From contig DRMV01000011.1 of NCBI GenBank assembly GCA_011322445.1, forward strand, positions 1 through 64,000: a DNA stretch of 64,000 nt. Reading direction: 5' to 3'. The position numbers and the translations under genes were made by a program. The notes beneath the pieces were generated by a model. The model saw nothing but the letters and a program-made list of their open reading frames with translations. It did no database searches and was not told the DNA's origin. Shown here one piece after another: positions 40,636 to 48,226 of this stretch (position 1 is the first letter of the stretch; each line of letters opens with the position of its first letter). Origin of the DNA: Chloroflexota bacterium. GTDB lineage: Bacteria; Chloroflexota; Anaerolineae; Anaerolineales; DRMV01.

Positions 40636-43131
40636 TTACCCCGCAAACGCGGGAATTTCTTCTTCTCCCTGCGGCGTTTCCACCACATAGTGCGGCACCC
40701 ACGCCACGCCAAAGAGTTCCACCAGCACATCTTTCTTGTACGGCCGCACGGGGATTTCTTCTACCTCCTCCACCACATCGGCCCACTTGCGGCGGACGTC
40801 TTCCAGTGCGGCTTCCTTTTCCTTCTCCAACTCAGCAATCTGTTGCTTGTAATCGGCGATCGCGGCTTCCGATTCCTCAATGTCGGCTTTGGCTTTTTCG
40901 GTGAGGCGATGTTTGGTGAGCGAGGTGCTCATCCGCCGCCGCCGCCCCATGAACAGGCTCAGGACGTTTTCGGCATGGGTGCCGAGTTCTTCCATCTTGC
41001 GCTGCTGATATTCTTCCTCGTCCTCGGCCAGTTCCCGCTCTTCACGCGCCAGCCGCTCTTTCAGGCGCTCGATCTTGCGGTCGTATTTGGCCGCGATTTT
41101 GTCCAGTTCGGCCTGCATTTTTTCGCGGGCGGCTTCGGTGCACATCCGCCGGAAGTCGGCCTGGGAAACCTCCGGCCCGGCGTACACTTTCAGGGCTTCG
41201 TTGGCACGGATGGTCACTTCGGTTTCCCGATAGACGAAGTCGGCAAAGTCGCGGCGCAGGGCTTTCAGGGCCTTGGCGTCGGTCAGGGGGGCTTCCAGGG
41301 GCAGGAACGCGGCGTTGGGCAGCGGGGCGCGGTCGAAGCGGCGGTCGTCGACGGGGTGCTCCAGCAGGAAATCTTCCCAGCGCACCACGCCAGAACGCGC
41401 AATCTCGTGCACGAGGGCGGTGCGGGCAATTTCGGAATTCAAGCGATACTTGCGCTGGGTGAGCCGCACCCGCGCCTGCGCCAGCAGCACCGGGCGGTAA
41501 CGCACGCCGCGGGCCTGGGCGTCGGGGGGAAGGTGGGCGCCCGCGGCCTGGATGGCTTCCGAAAGGGTGAGGTTCTGGGGCAGGAAGTATTCCGCCACGC
41601 CGCGGGGCACCGCGGGGCGGGTCGTCGTGCCCGTTTTAGGGGAAGCCGCCGTGGGCGGGGCAGCGGGCTTTTGGGCCGCGGCAGGTGTTTGGGGCGCGGC
41701 GGGGGCGGCTTCCTGCACCGGGGCGGCCTCGGCGCCCGCCAAGCGGTTGAGCGCCGGAATCTGGGCGCGAGTGAGGGGGCCGGGCAGGTAGTTCATCGCC
41801 CAGCGGGTGTGGAAGACCACCGGCTCGCTTTCGTGCACATTGTGCAGCAGGAAAACCCGCTTCCGCAGGCTGGAAATCAGGCGGTCGTAGGTTTGCCGGT
41901 CCACGCCGGGGGAAGCCCCCTGCAGCCCGTCGAGCAGGCGCTGCTTGTCGCGGTCGGTTTGCAGTTTGCCAATCGCCCACGTGCCCATGTTGGAAAGCGC
42001 CTTGTAGTCCACATCCACCGGATTTTGGGTAACCAGCACCAGCCCAAGGCCGAAGGCGCGCGCCTGCTTGAGCATCCGCAGCATGGGCTGTTTGGAAGGC
42101 GGGTTGGCGGTGGGCGGCAGGTAGCCGTAGATTTCGTCGAAGTAGAGGATGGCGCGCAGCGCGTCGGAGCCGGGCTGGGTGCGCATCCAGGTTTCCACCG
42201 CCGCGAAGAGCAGGGTGACGAAGAACATGCGCTCCTGGTCGCTGAGGTGGGCGAGGTAGAACACGCTGTGCCGCGGCTTGCCGTCGGGGGCGAAGAGCAG
42301 GCTGGGGATGTCTAAGGGCTGGCCGGTGAGCCAGGTCTGGAAAGTGGGCGCGGCCAGGATGTTGTTGAGCAGCATGGCCAGTTCGGCGCGTTCCTGCGCG
42401 GGGAAGAAGGTTTCCAGGTCGAACACGCCGAGTTTCTCGAAGGGCGGGTTCTGGGTTTGCAAAATCAGTTCGGCTAAGGTCAGGTCTTTGCCCTGCTGCC
42501 AGGCGCGCTGGAAGATGTTGCTCAGCAAGATGTGTTCGCGCGAGCGCACCGGGTCGACGTCGTCCATCCCCACCAGGCCGAGCAGCGCGGTGACGGTGCC
42601 CTGGATTTTTTCCAGCAGCAGTTCGCGGTTGCCTTCCCAGGGGATGTCGGGGGCTTTGAGGGAGGCCAGGATGGAAATGGGGATGCCCGCGTCGGAGCCG
42701 GGGGTGTAGACGGCGAAGTGGGCGGCCTCGGTGAGGGCGCGGATGCGGTCGGGGCCGATGCCCCACTTGGCGAGGCCGTTGCGCCACAGGTCGGCGGTGG
42801 CCTGGGCAACCTCGGCCACGGATTTGCCCGCGCGGCGGGCTTCGTCGGGGTTGATCCACGGCGCGAAGTCTTCGGGCCGCAGTTCGGGGAAGTGCAGCAG
42901 CGCGTTGGTGATGTCGCCTTTGGGGTCGATCAGCAGCGCGGGGATGCCCTGCAGGGCGGCCTCTTCCAGCAGGTCAATGCACAGGCCAGTTTTGCCGCTG
43001 CCGGTCATACCGACGACAAACGCGTGGGTGGTCAGGTCGTCGGGGTCGTAGAGCACCGGCTGGTCGGTGACTTTGCCTGCTTTCAGGTCGTAGAGGTTGC
43101 CTAAGTAAAACTTGCCGTGGGTATCGAGCAT
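40636..43131 (-). CDS. HerA-type ATPase with long coiled coil
   Basis: 831 residues. The N-terminal HerA/VirD4-like (DUF87) motor has Walker A GMTGSGKTG (about 43-51), PKGDITN, Walker B ILYFDEIYGYLPP and a TQNP sensor motif. After a Pro/Ala linker (about 470-510) come a second alpha/beta region and a coiled coil (about 660-790, LDKIAAKYDRKIERLKERL). Such ATPases form hexameric rings that move DNA or strip proteins and often act with a nuclease; the DUF2726 gene directly downstream is a candidate. GGAGG precedes the chosen ATG (a start 4 codons earlier overlaps that box). Confidence 0.88.
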   Translation of the reverse strand: MLDTHGKFYLGNLYDLKAGKVTDQPVLYDPDDLTTHAFVVGMTGSGKTGLCIDLLEEAALQGIPALLIDPKGDITNALLHFPELRPEDFAPWINPDEARRAGKSVAEVAQATADLWRNGLAKWGIGPDRIRALTEAAHFAVYTPGSDAGIPISILASLKAPDIPWEGNRELLLEKIQGTVTALLGLVGMDDVDPVRSREHILLSNIFQRAWQQGKDLTLAELILQTQNPPFEKLGVFDLETFFPAQERAELAMLLNNILAAPTFQTWLTGQPLDIPSLLFAPDGKPRHSVFYLAHLSDQERMFFVTLLFAAVETWMRTQPGSDALRAILYFDEIYGYLPPTANPPSKQPMLRMLKQARAFGLGLVLVTQNPVDVDYKALSNMGTWAIGKLQTDRDKQRLLDGLQGASPGVDRQTYDRLISSLRKRVFLLHNVHESEPVVFHTRWAMNYLPGPLTRAQIPALNRLAGAEAAPVQEAAPAAPQTPAAAQKPAAPPTAASPKTGTTTRPAVPRGVAEYFLPQNLTLSEAIQAAGAHLPPDAQARGVRYRPVLLAQARVRLTQRKYRLNSEIARTALVHEIARSGVVRWEDFLLEHPVDDRRFDRAPLPNAAFLPLEAPLTDAKALKALRRDFADFVYRETEVTIRANEALKVYAGPEVSQADFRRMCTEAAREKMQAELDKIAAKYDRKIERLKERLAREERELAEDEEEYQQRKMEELGTHAENVLSLFMGRRRRMSTSLTKHRLTEKAKADIEESEAAIADYKQQIAELEKEKEAALEDVRRKWADVVEEVEEIPVRPYKKDVLVELFGVAWVPHYVVETPQGEEEIPAFAG

Positions 43132-43146
43132 AATTTCCTCCAAATG

Positions 43147-43206
43147 AAACCGCAGATTTCACAGATTACGCAGAAAAAATCTGTGTCATCTGCGTAATCT
43201 GCGGTT
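43147..43206. repeat. Intergenic palindromic repeat (CACAGA family)
   Basis: Perfect 11-bp ends AACCGCAGATT / AATCTGCGGTT, nearly the same as the element at 13413-13474, 30 kb away. Confidence 0.8.
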
Positions 43207-43209
43207 CTT

Positions 43210-44454
43210 TTACGGCCGCGCGCCCAAGAATTTTAGCGCGTATTTGGCGTCTTCGTAGTGCGGGTTGGCTTCCAGCGCGGCGCGAAATTCATCGATGGCT
43301 TCCCGTTTTTTGCCTAAGCGGTAGAGTGCCCAGCCGCGCCAGAGATGGGCTTCCTCGGAATTGGGCGTGATTTGGAGCGCGTAGTCGGTCAGCGAGAGCA
43401 GGTCGTCGAAGCGGGCGGTGTGGAAATAGGCAATGAAGGGGCCAAACTGATAGCGCAGGAAACGCTGGGGCAGGCCGATTTTGAGGGCTTTGTCGTAAGC
43501 CATCGCAGCCTCGCCGTAGCGTTCAAAGTAAAGCAGGTTGGTGCCCAGGTTGAACCACGCGTAGGCATCGTTGGGGTTTTCTTGTGTGGCCTGCTGCATG
43601 GCTTTGAGTGCCTTGCGGCGGTTGACGTCGGTGTTCCAGTCCTCGCCGAGCAGCGCCTTGACCGCATCGGTACGGGTGTTGGGGAAGACAAGGATATAGA
43701 CGAAGTTGAAGGCTTCCCAATTACTGCGCAGGGTGGCGTAAGGCACGCGGCGGTTGGGGCCGCGGAACGAATCCTGGGTGATGAATTCCTGTGCGCTATC
43801 GTCGTAACCGGTGATGAGCAGGTAATGCGCTGCCCAGCGGTCGTCGTTGGGCCAGTATTGCTCTTCGAACATCATGCTTTCTTCAATCATCACCGGCATC
43901 CCGGAAGCCAGGAAGCGCTTCAGGGTTTCCAGATTGCCGCCCACGCGGTAAATTGCGCTGAAGCCCTTGATGCGGTTGTTCACAAACCCCGCCAGTTCTT
44001 CCACATTCACATTGCGGTCGCCGCGCTTGGGCTTGACCACCCGCGAAATGTCATACTGGTCGCCATCCCACCCCCACCAGCGCAGGTAGAGGGCCAGGGT
44101 GGTGGGGCCGCAGTTGTTCCAGTCCTGCGATTCCCACTTGGGGGGCTTGAGGAGCACCTGCGGCGGCAGCGGCGTGGGGGAAGGCGTGGGCGTGGCCGTG
44201 GGGCCGGGGGTGGGCGTTGGCGCAGGGGAAGGCACCAGGGTGGGCGTGGCCGTCGCCGGATTCCCGGCAGGCGTCACCGGCCTGGGTGTGGGCGGCTGCG
44301 CCGCCACCGGATGCAGCCGCATGCGCAGCGTGGTTTCCAGGGCATCCACCCGCCAGGCAAGGCGGCGGTTGATTGGAGGCAGAAAGTACAGACCAACCAG
44401 CACAAGCAGGGCGCTGAGCACCCCCAGCAGGTAGGCTCGAATGGGGGTTTTCAT
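43210..44454 (-). CDS. C39-like cysteine peptidase with TPR tail
   Basis: 414 residues: one N-terminal membrane helix, a Thr/Pro stalk (about 55-98), a peptidase C39-like domain with Cys115 (NNCGPTTL), His210 (AAHYLLITGYD) and a following Asp, then three or four TPR-like repeats (about 270-410). Probably an extracytoplasmic peptidase or peptidase-like binding protein. A weak -10 (TACCAT) lies 6 bases ahead of the ATG without a Shine-Dalgarno, so it may also be leaderless. Confidence 0.83.
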   Translation of the reverse strand: MKTPIRAYLLGVLSALLVLVGLYFLPPINRRLAWRVDALETTLRMRLHPVAAQPPTPRPVTPAGNPATATPTLVPSPAPTPTPGPTATPTPSPTPLPPQVLLKPPKWESQDWNNCGPTTLALYLRWWGWDGDQYDISRVVKPKRGDRNVNVEELAGFVNNRIKGFSAIYRVGGNLETLKRFLASGMPVMIEESMMFEEQYWPNDDRWAAHYLLITGYDDSAQEFITQDSFRGPNRRVPYATLRSNWEAFNFVYILVFPNTRTDAVKALLGEDWNTDVNRRKALKAMQQATQENPNDAYAWFNLGTNLLYFERYGEAAMAYDKALKIGLPQRFLRYQFGPFIAYFHTARFDDLLSLTDYALQITPNSEEAHLWRGWALYRLGKKREAIDEFRAALEANPHYEDAKYALKFLGARP

Positions 44455-44505
44455 GGCTTTATGGTATCCTTAATGGACAGATTTTACCACCTTTGGAAAA
44501 GGAAC

Positions 44506-45861
44506 ATGCGCTATTACATTTGGACCATTGGCTGTCAGATGAACGTTGCCGACTCCCACCGCGTGGCCTCGGCGCTGGAAAAACTGGGCTATCGGGAAGC
44601 CGCCAGTGCGGAGGAAGCCGACGTGGTGGTGCTCAACACCTGTGCGGTGCGCCAAAGTGCAGAAGACAAGGCTTACGGGCGGCTGATGTCGCTCAAATCG
44701 CTGAAACGCAAACGCCCCCACATGGTCATCAACATGATGGGCTGCGTGGTCGGTCTCAAGGGGCACGACCGACTGAAACAGCGCTTCCCCTTCGTGGATG
44801 TGTTCTCGCCGCCTTCCGACCCCGGCCCGCTGCTTTCGCTGCTTGCGCAACGCGAGCACAAGCAAATGGAAGAAGCCGAAACCGCCCGCCGCTTCGCGCT
44901 GCAGGATGGTGACCTGGTGCTGCCGCGTTCCCTGCGGGGACGGCTGGTGAGCGAACACGTGCCCGTGGTGCTGGGTTGCTCCCACGCCTGCACCTACTGC
45001 GTGATTCCCTACCGCCGCGGCGTGGAACGCAGCCGCCCGCCCGAAGTCATTTTGGCCGAGGTGCGCTCGCTGGCTGCCCAGGGCGTGAAGGAGGTCACCC
45101 TGTTGGGGCAAATCGTCGACCGCTACGGCAAAGACCTGGAAGGCGTGAACCTGGCGTGGCTGCTGCGCCGCGTGCACGAAGTGGAAGGCATCGAGCGCAT
45201 CCGCTTTTTGACCTCGCATCCGCTGTGGATGACCGACGAATTGCTGGAAGCCGTGGCCGAACTGCCGAAGGTGATGCCGCACATTGAGGTGCCGGTGCAG
45301 GCAGGCGACGACGAAGTGCTTGCCAACATGCGCCGCGGCTACACCGCCGAAGACTACCGCCGCCTGGTGGAAAAAATCCGCGCCACCATCCCCGGCGTGG
45401 CGATTGCCACCGACGTGATCGTGGGCTTCCCGGGCGAAACCGCCGGGCAATTCCAGCGCACCTACGACCTGCTGGCTGAGTTGAAACTGGATGTAGTGCA
45501 CCTGGCACGCTATTCCGAGCGGCCGGGCACGGTGGCGGCGCGCAAAATGCGCGACGACGTGCCCGAAGAAGAGAAAATGCGCCGCTTCCGCCTCATCGAA
45601 GAACTGCAGGAAGGCATCAGCGCGGAAATCAACCGCCGCTATTTGGGCGAAAAGGTGCCGGTGCTGTTCGAAGAAAAAGTCAAAGGCCGCTGGCGCGGCC
45701 GCACGCCCACCAACAAACTGGTCTTCGTGGATAGCGAAGACGACCTGCGGGGACGCGTCGAAGACGTGCTGATTACCTGGACAGGGCCGTGGTCGCTGCT
45801 GGGGCGGCTGGCCGAAGAAGTCGCGCGGCCCGCGGCGGCGTCTGCGGCTTTGAGAAAATAG
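44506..45861 (+). CDS. miaB: tRNA-2-methylthio-N6-isopentenyladenosine synthase (MiaB type)
   Basis: 451 residues. MTTase N-terminus with Cys10 (TIGCQMNVADS), VLNTCAVR and MMGCV; radical-SAM motif CSHACTYC; C-terminal TRAM domain (PVLFEEKVKGRWRGRTPTNKLV). TIGCQMN and GRTPTNKLV favour MiaB over RimO, which is encoded separately in this window. Modifies A37 of tRNAs reading UNN codons. AAAGGAAC precedes the chosen ATG; an in-frame ATG 11 codons earlier is possible. Confidence 0.9.
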   Translation: MRYYIWTIGCQMNVADSHRVASALEKLGYREAASAEEADVVVLNTCAVRQSAEDKAYGRLMSLKSLKRKRPHMVINMMGCVVGLKGHDRLKQRFPFVDVFSPPSDPGPLLSLLAQREHKQMEEAETARRFALQDGDLVLPRSLRGRLVSEHVPVVLGCSHACTYCVIPYRRGVERSRPPEVILAEVRSLAAQGVKEVTLLGQIVDRYGKDLEGVNLAWLLRRVHEVEGIERIRFLTSHPLWMTDELLEAVAELPKVMPHIEVPVQAGDDEVLANMRRGYTAEDYRRLVEKIRATIPGVAIATDVIVGFPGETAGQFQRTYDLLAELKLDVVHLARYSERPGTVAARKMRDDVPEEEKMRRFRLIEELQEGISAEINRRYLGEKVPVLFEEKVKGRWRGRTPTNKLVFVDSEDDLRGRVEDVLITWTGPWSLLGRLAEEVARPAAASAALRK

Positions 45862-46128
45862 GCCGCGGATAGCGCGGATTGTGGGGGGGTGCACACGGAT
45901 TTTTAGGGCGCCAAGGCCGCCAAGATAACGCCAAGAGCGCCAAGGATGTTAAACGCAAAGGCGCGGAGGAAGCAAAGAACGCAAAGGGAACATCCCCAAA
46001 TACTCCAACACCCCAATCCCCCCGTGCCTCTGTGGGTGTTTTTCTGCTAAACCTGTGAGGTGCGTTGTGGGGCGGGACGCCATCCCGCCCTACGGGGCAG
46101 CAAAGAAATTTAGAGGAGGGAGGGGCCA
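45862..46128. other. Intergenic region with repeats
   Basis: No gene is seen. It contains GCCAAGA/CGCCAAGG-type direct repeats (45907-45970) and a perfect 8-bp hairpin GGGCGGGA / TCCCGCCC (46070-46077 with 46083-46090), whose arms resemble the stem of the terminator at 59910. Confidence 0.5.
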
Positions 46129-47265
46129 ATGAAAACCTGGCAAAGGGTGTTCGCACTGCTGGCACTCGCGGTTGCGGGGGCTGCATGTGGCGGCGCTCCC
46201 GCTTCGCCCACGCCGACGGCTGCTCGCTTCCCCACGGCGACGCTTGTCCCGCCCACAGCAACCGTGGCCCCCACCCGCACACCGCAGCCATCGCCGATGC
46301 CTTCGTCCACGCCGGTGGCTTTGGGCGAGCCTTACACCCACCCCGCCGGCCTTTTCACCACACGCCCGCCCCTTGGCTGGGAAGTGGCCGACGAAGAGGA
46401 CGCGTGGACTTCTTTCACGCCCTCCGAGGGCGGCGAATGGACTTTTTTCACGATCACCGCCCTCAACACGGCTGTGCCACTGCCCGAGGAAAGCCTGCAG
46501 CGCTTGGTGGCAGGCTACCTGCAAACGTACGCTGTGGAAGTCGAACCTGTGGAAACGAAGACGGGGGAACATACCGTTTATGTGCATCAACACTGGAAAA
46601 CGGACGAAGGAGTCATGGATTACCGTTTGCTTGCACGGCAAGACGGCGCGGCGGCGCTGCTCATTGAGTTGAGCGTGCCCATCGAGGAGGCTTCCCAGGC
46701 CAGGGCCTGGTGGGGAGCGCTGGTGCCGCAGGTATCCGGTAACCGCAGCCTCATTGAAGATAAGCCGCCCTACAATGCCTTGCGGGCTTTCTCGTGTTAC
46801 GACGATTTCTGTTCGCTCGATGCACCGGTAGGCTGGTATCGCACGGTGACAAAGCACGACATGGCAGTAGCCTACCGCCTGGAATCCCCCGACGGGCGGG
46901 CTTTCATCGAGACCGTGGTGGATGAGACCGGCGCCGACCTTTCATCACAGGCGGCTCGCAAAGCCGCGTGGCGGCTGGTGCGCCAGTTCGATGCCGACGA
47001 TGCGCAGGAACTCCCCGGCAGGGCTGCCGGAAGCCAGTTTTTCGGTGAGGCTGAGGCCGATGAGGAAGCTAACGGTGATGGCGGGGACTTTGCGTGGGCT
47101 TCCCAACGCTTAGGGATGGAAGGGAAAACCCACTACGATGTTTGTCAGGGGCAAACGTTGGTGCTGCTGAATTTTGTCGCCACGGATGACGCCCGGACGG
47201 CCTACGAGAACATCTGGGATACCGCCCTGGGTTCCTACGAAATCCCCTGGTGGGAGCAGCCGTAA
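46129..47265 (+). CDS. Lipoprotein of unknown function
   Basis: 378 residues. Signal peptide with lipobox VAGAAC (Cys near 20), Thr/Pro linker (about 25-64), then two similar alpha/beta halves (about 70-205 and 220-375), each beginning with an aromatic-rich APVGW/PPLGW segment that recalls PsbP-like folds. Likely exposed on the outer face of the membrane. GAGGAGGGAGGGG precedes the ATG. Confidence 0.75.
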   Translation: MKTWQRVFALLALAVAGAACGGAPASPTPTAARFPTATLVPPTATVAPTRTPQPSPMPSSTPVALGEPYTHPAGLFTTRPPLGWEVADEEDAWTSFTPSEGGEWTFFTITALNTAVPLPEESLQRLVAGYLQTYAVEVEPVETKTGEHTVYVHQHWKTDEGVMDYRLLARQDGAAALLIELSVPIEEASQARAWWGALVPQVSGNRSLIEDKPPYNALRAFSCYDDFCSLDAPVGWYRTVTKHDMAVAYRLESPDGRAFIETVVDETGADLSSQAARKAAWRLVRQFDADDAQELPGRAAGSQFFGEAEADEEANGDGGDFAWASQRLGMEGKTHYDVCQGQTLVLLNFVATDDARTAYENIWDTALGSYEIPWWEQP

Positions 47266-47471
47266 AGCATACGCTGGCGCGCCGGGAAAGCCCACCACAG
47301 ACACCATGCTATCTATGCAAACGCCCTTTCCTTCAAACCGCCCGCCGATGGCCGAATGGCAAACGAGCAGGCCAAAGTGGCGGGAAGGGCGAAGCCACAC
47401 CTCTGCAATTGCAGGCACCTGCTGCCTTTTGTCAGCCAACGAGGTGAAGGGGTAAGGGGAAAGCGTAAGGG

Positions 47472-47477
47472 TATAAT
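47472..47477 (+). promoter_or_regulatory. -10 element upstream of the creatininase gene
   Basis: TATAAT about 32 bases before the GTG start; no clear -35. The rest of the 240-base gap holds nothing recognisable. Confidence 0.4.
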
Positions 47478-47509
47478 TGAGACAACATTATGGCTGTAAG
47501 GAGGCCACC

Positions 47510-48196
47510 GTGCGTTTTGACGACCTGAACTGGATGGACATAGAACACTACCTCGAGCACGATGACCGCTTGATGGTGGTGTTGGGCGCTTGTGAACAAC
47601 ACGCCTATTTGAGCCTGACCACCGATGTCAAAGTGCCCCTGGCGCTGGCCGACGCCGCCAGCCGTCGCACGGGGGTGCTGGTTGCCCCGCCCCTCAACTT
47701 CGGCGCGTCGCCCTATTTTCTCGCCTACCCCGGCACCATCAGCCTGCGCCTCAGCACCCTGCTGGATGTGGTAGAAGACATGGTGCGCTCGGTGCACGGC
47801 TACGGCTTTCGCCGCCTGCTCTTCCTCAACGGCCACGGGGGGAACATTCCAGTACGGGGGCGCCTTTACGAACTGGCTTCCCAACTGCCCGACCTGCGCA
47901 TCGCATGGTACGACTGGTGGCTTTCCGACACCGTCAAGCGAGTGGCCGAAAAGCATGGCCTGCAACCCGCCCATGCCAACTGGCTGGAAGCCTTCCCCTT
48001 CACCATCGTAGGCGAGATGCCGGAAGAATACAAAGCGCCGCCCAAAGTGCCGGGTTTGCTCGGCGCGCAGGAAGCCCGCAAAGTGTATGGCGACGGCTCG
48101 TTTGGCGGGCCGTATCGCGCTCCTGAAGCCGTGATGGATGAGTTGTTTCGCGAGGCGTTAGAAGACGTGCTCAACCTGTTGCAATTTGATGCGTAA
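47510..48196 (+). CDS. Creatininase-family hydrolase
   Basis: 228 residues. Metal-binding Glu29, His31 and Asp39 (GACEQHAYLSLTTD) and the NGHGGN motif (about 115-120) define the creatininase fold, which includes creatinine amidohydrolase, riboflavin-pathway formamide hydrolase and MftE-type peptidases. The substrate cannot be named from sequence. Start is GTG, with AGGAGG 5 bases upstream; a longer in-frame form begins at the -10 box and is rejected. Confidence 0.88.
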   Translation: MRFDDLNWMDIEHYLEHDDRLMVVLGACEQHAYLSLTTDVKVPLALADAASRRTGVLVAPPLNFGASPYFLAYPGTISLRLSTLLDVVEDMVRSVHGYGFRRLLFLNGHGGNIPVRGRLYELASQLPDLRIAWYDWWLSDTVKRVAEKHGLQPAHANWLEAFPFTIVGEMPEEYKAPPKVPGLLGAQEARKVYGDGSFGGPYRAPEAVMDELFREALEDVLNLLQFDA

Positions 48197-48198
48197 GG

Positions 48199-48217
48199 TG
48201 AGCGGCGTAAGCCGCTC
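48199..48217 (+). other. Hairpin between creatininase and GGDEF-STAND genes
   Basis: GAGCGGC, a GTAA loop and GCCGCTC. It has no T-run, so it is not a standard terminator; it lies 10 bases before the next ATG, where a ribosome-binding site would be expected. Confidence 0.4.
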
Positions 48218-48226
48218 GGGTGCCCC

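Noticed and set aside
40630-42315. 561-codon open frame opposite the HerA-type ATPase
   Set aside because: Low-complexity Gly/Arg/His-rich translation; the other strand has Walker motifs and a strong ribosome site.
46070-46090. Hairpin GGGCGGGA/TCCCGCCC as a terminator of miaB
   Set aside because: It lies 200 bases after miaB and lacks a T-run; it is more likely a dispersed hairpin similar to the stem at 59916.
48199-48217. Terminator between the creatininase and GGDEF-STAND genes
   Set aside because: The hairpin has no T-run.
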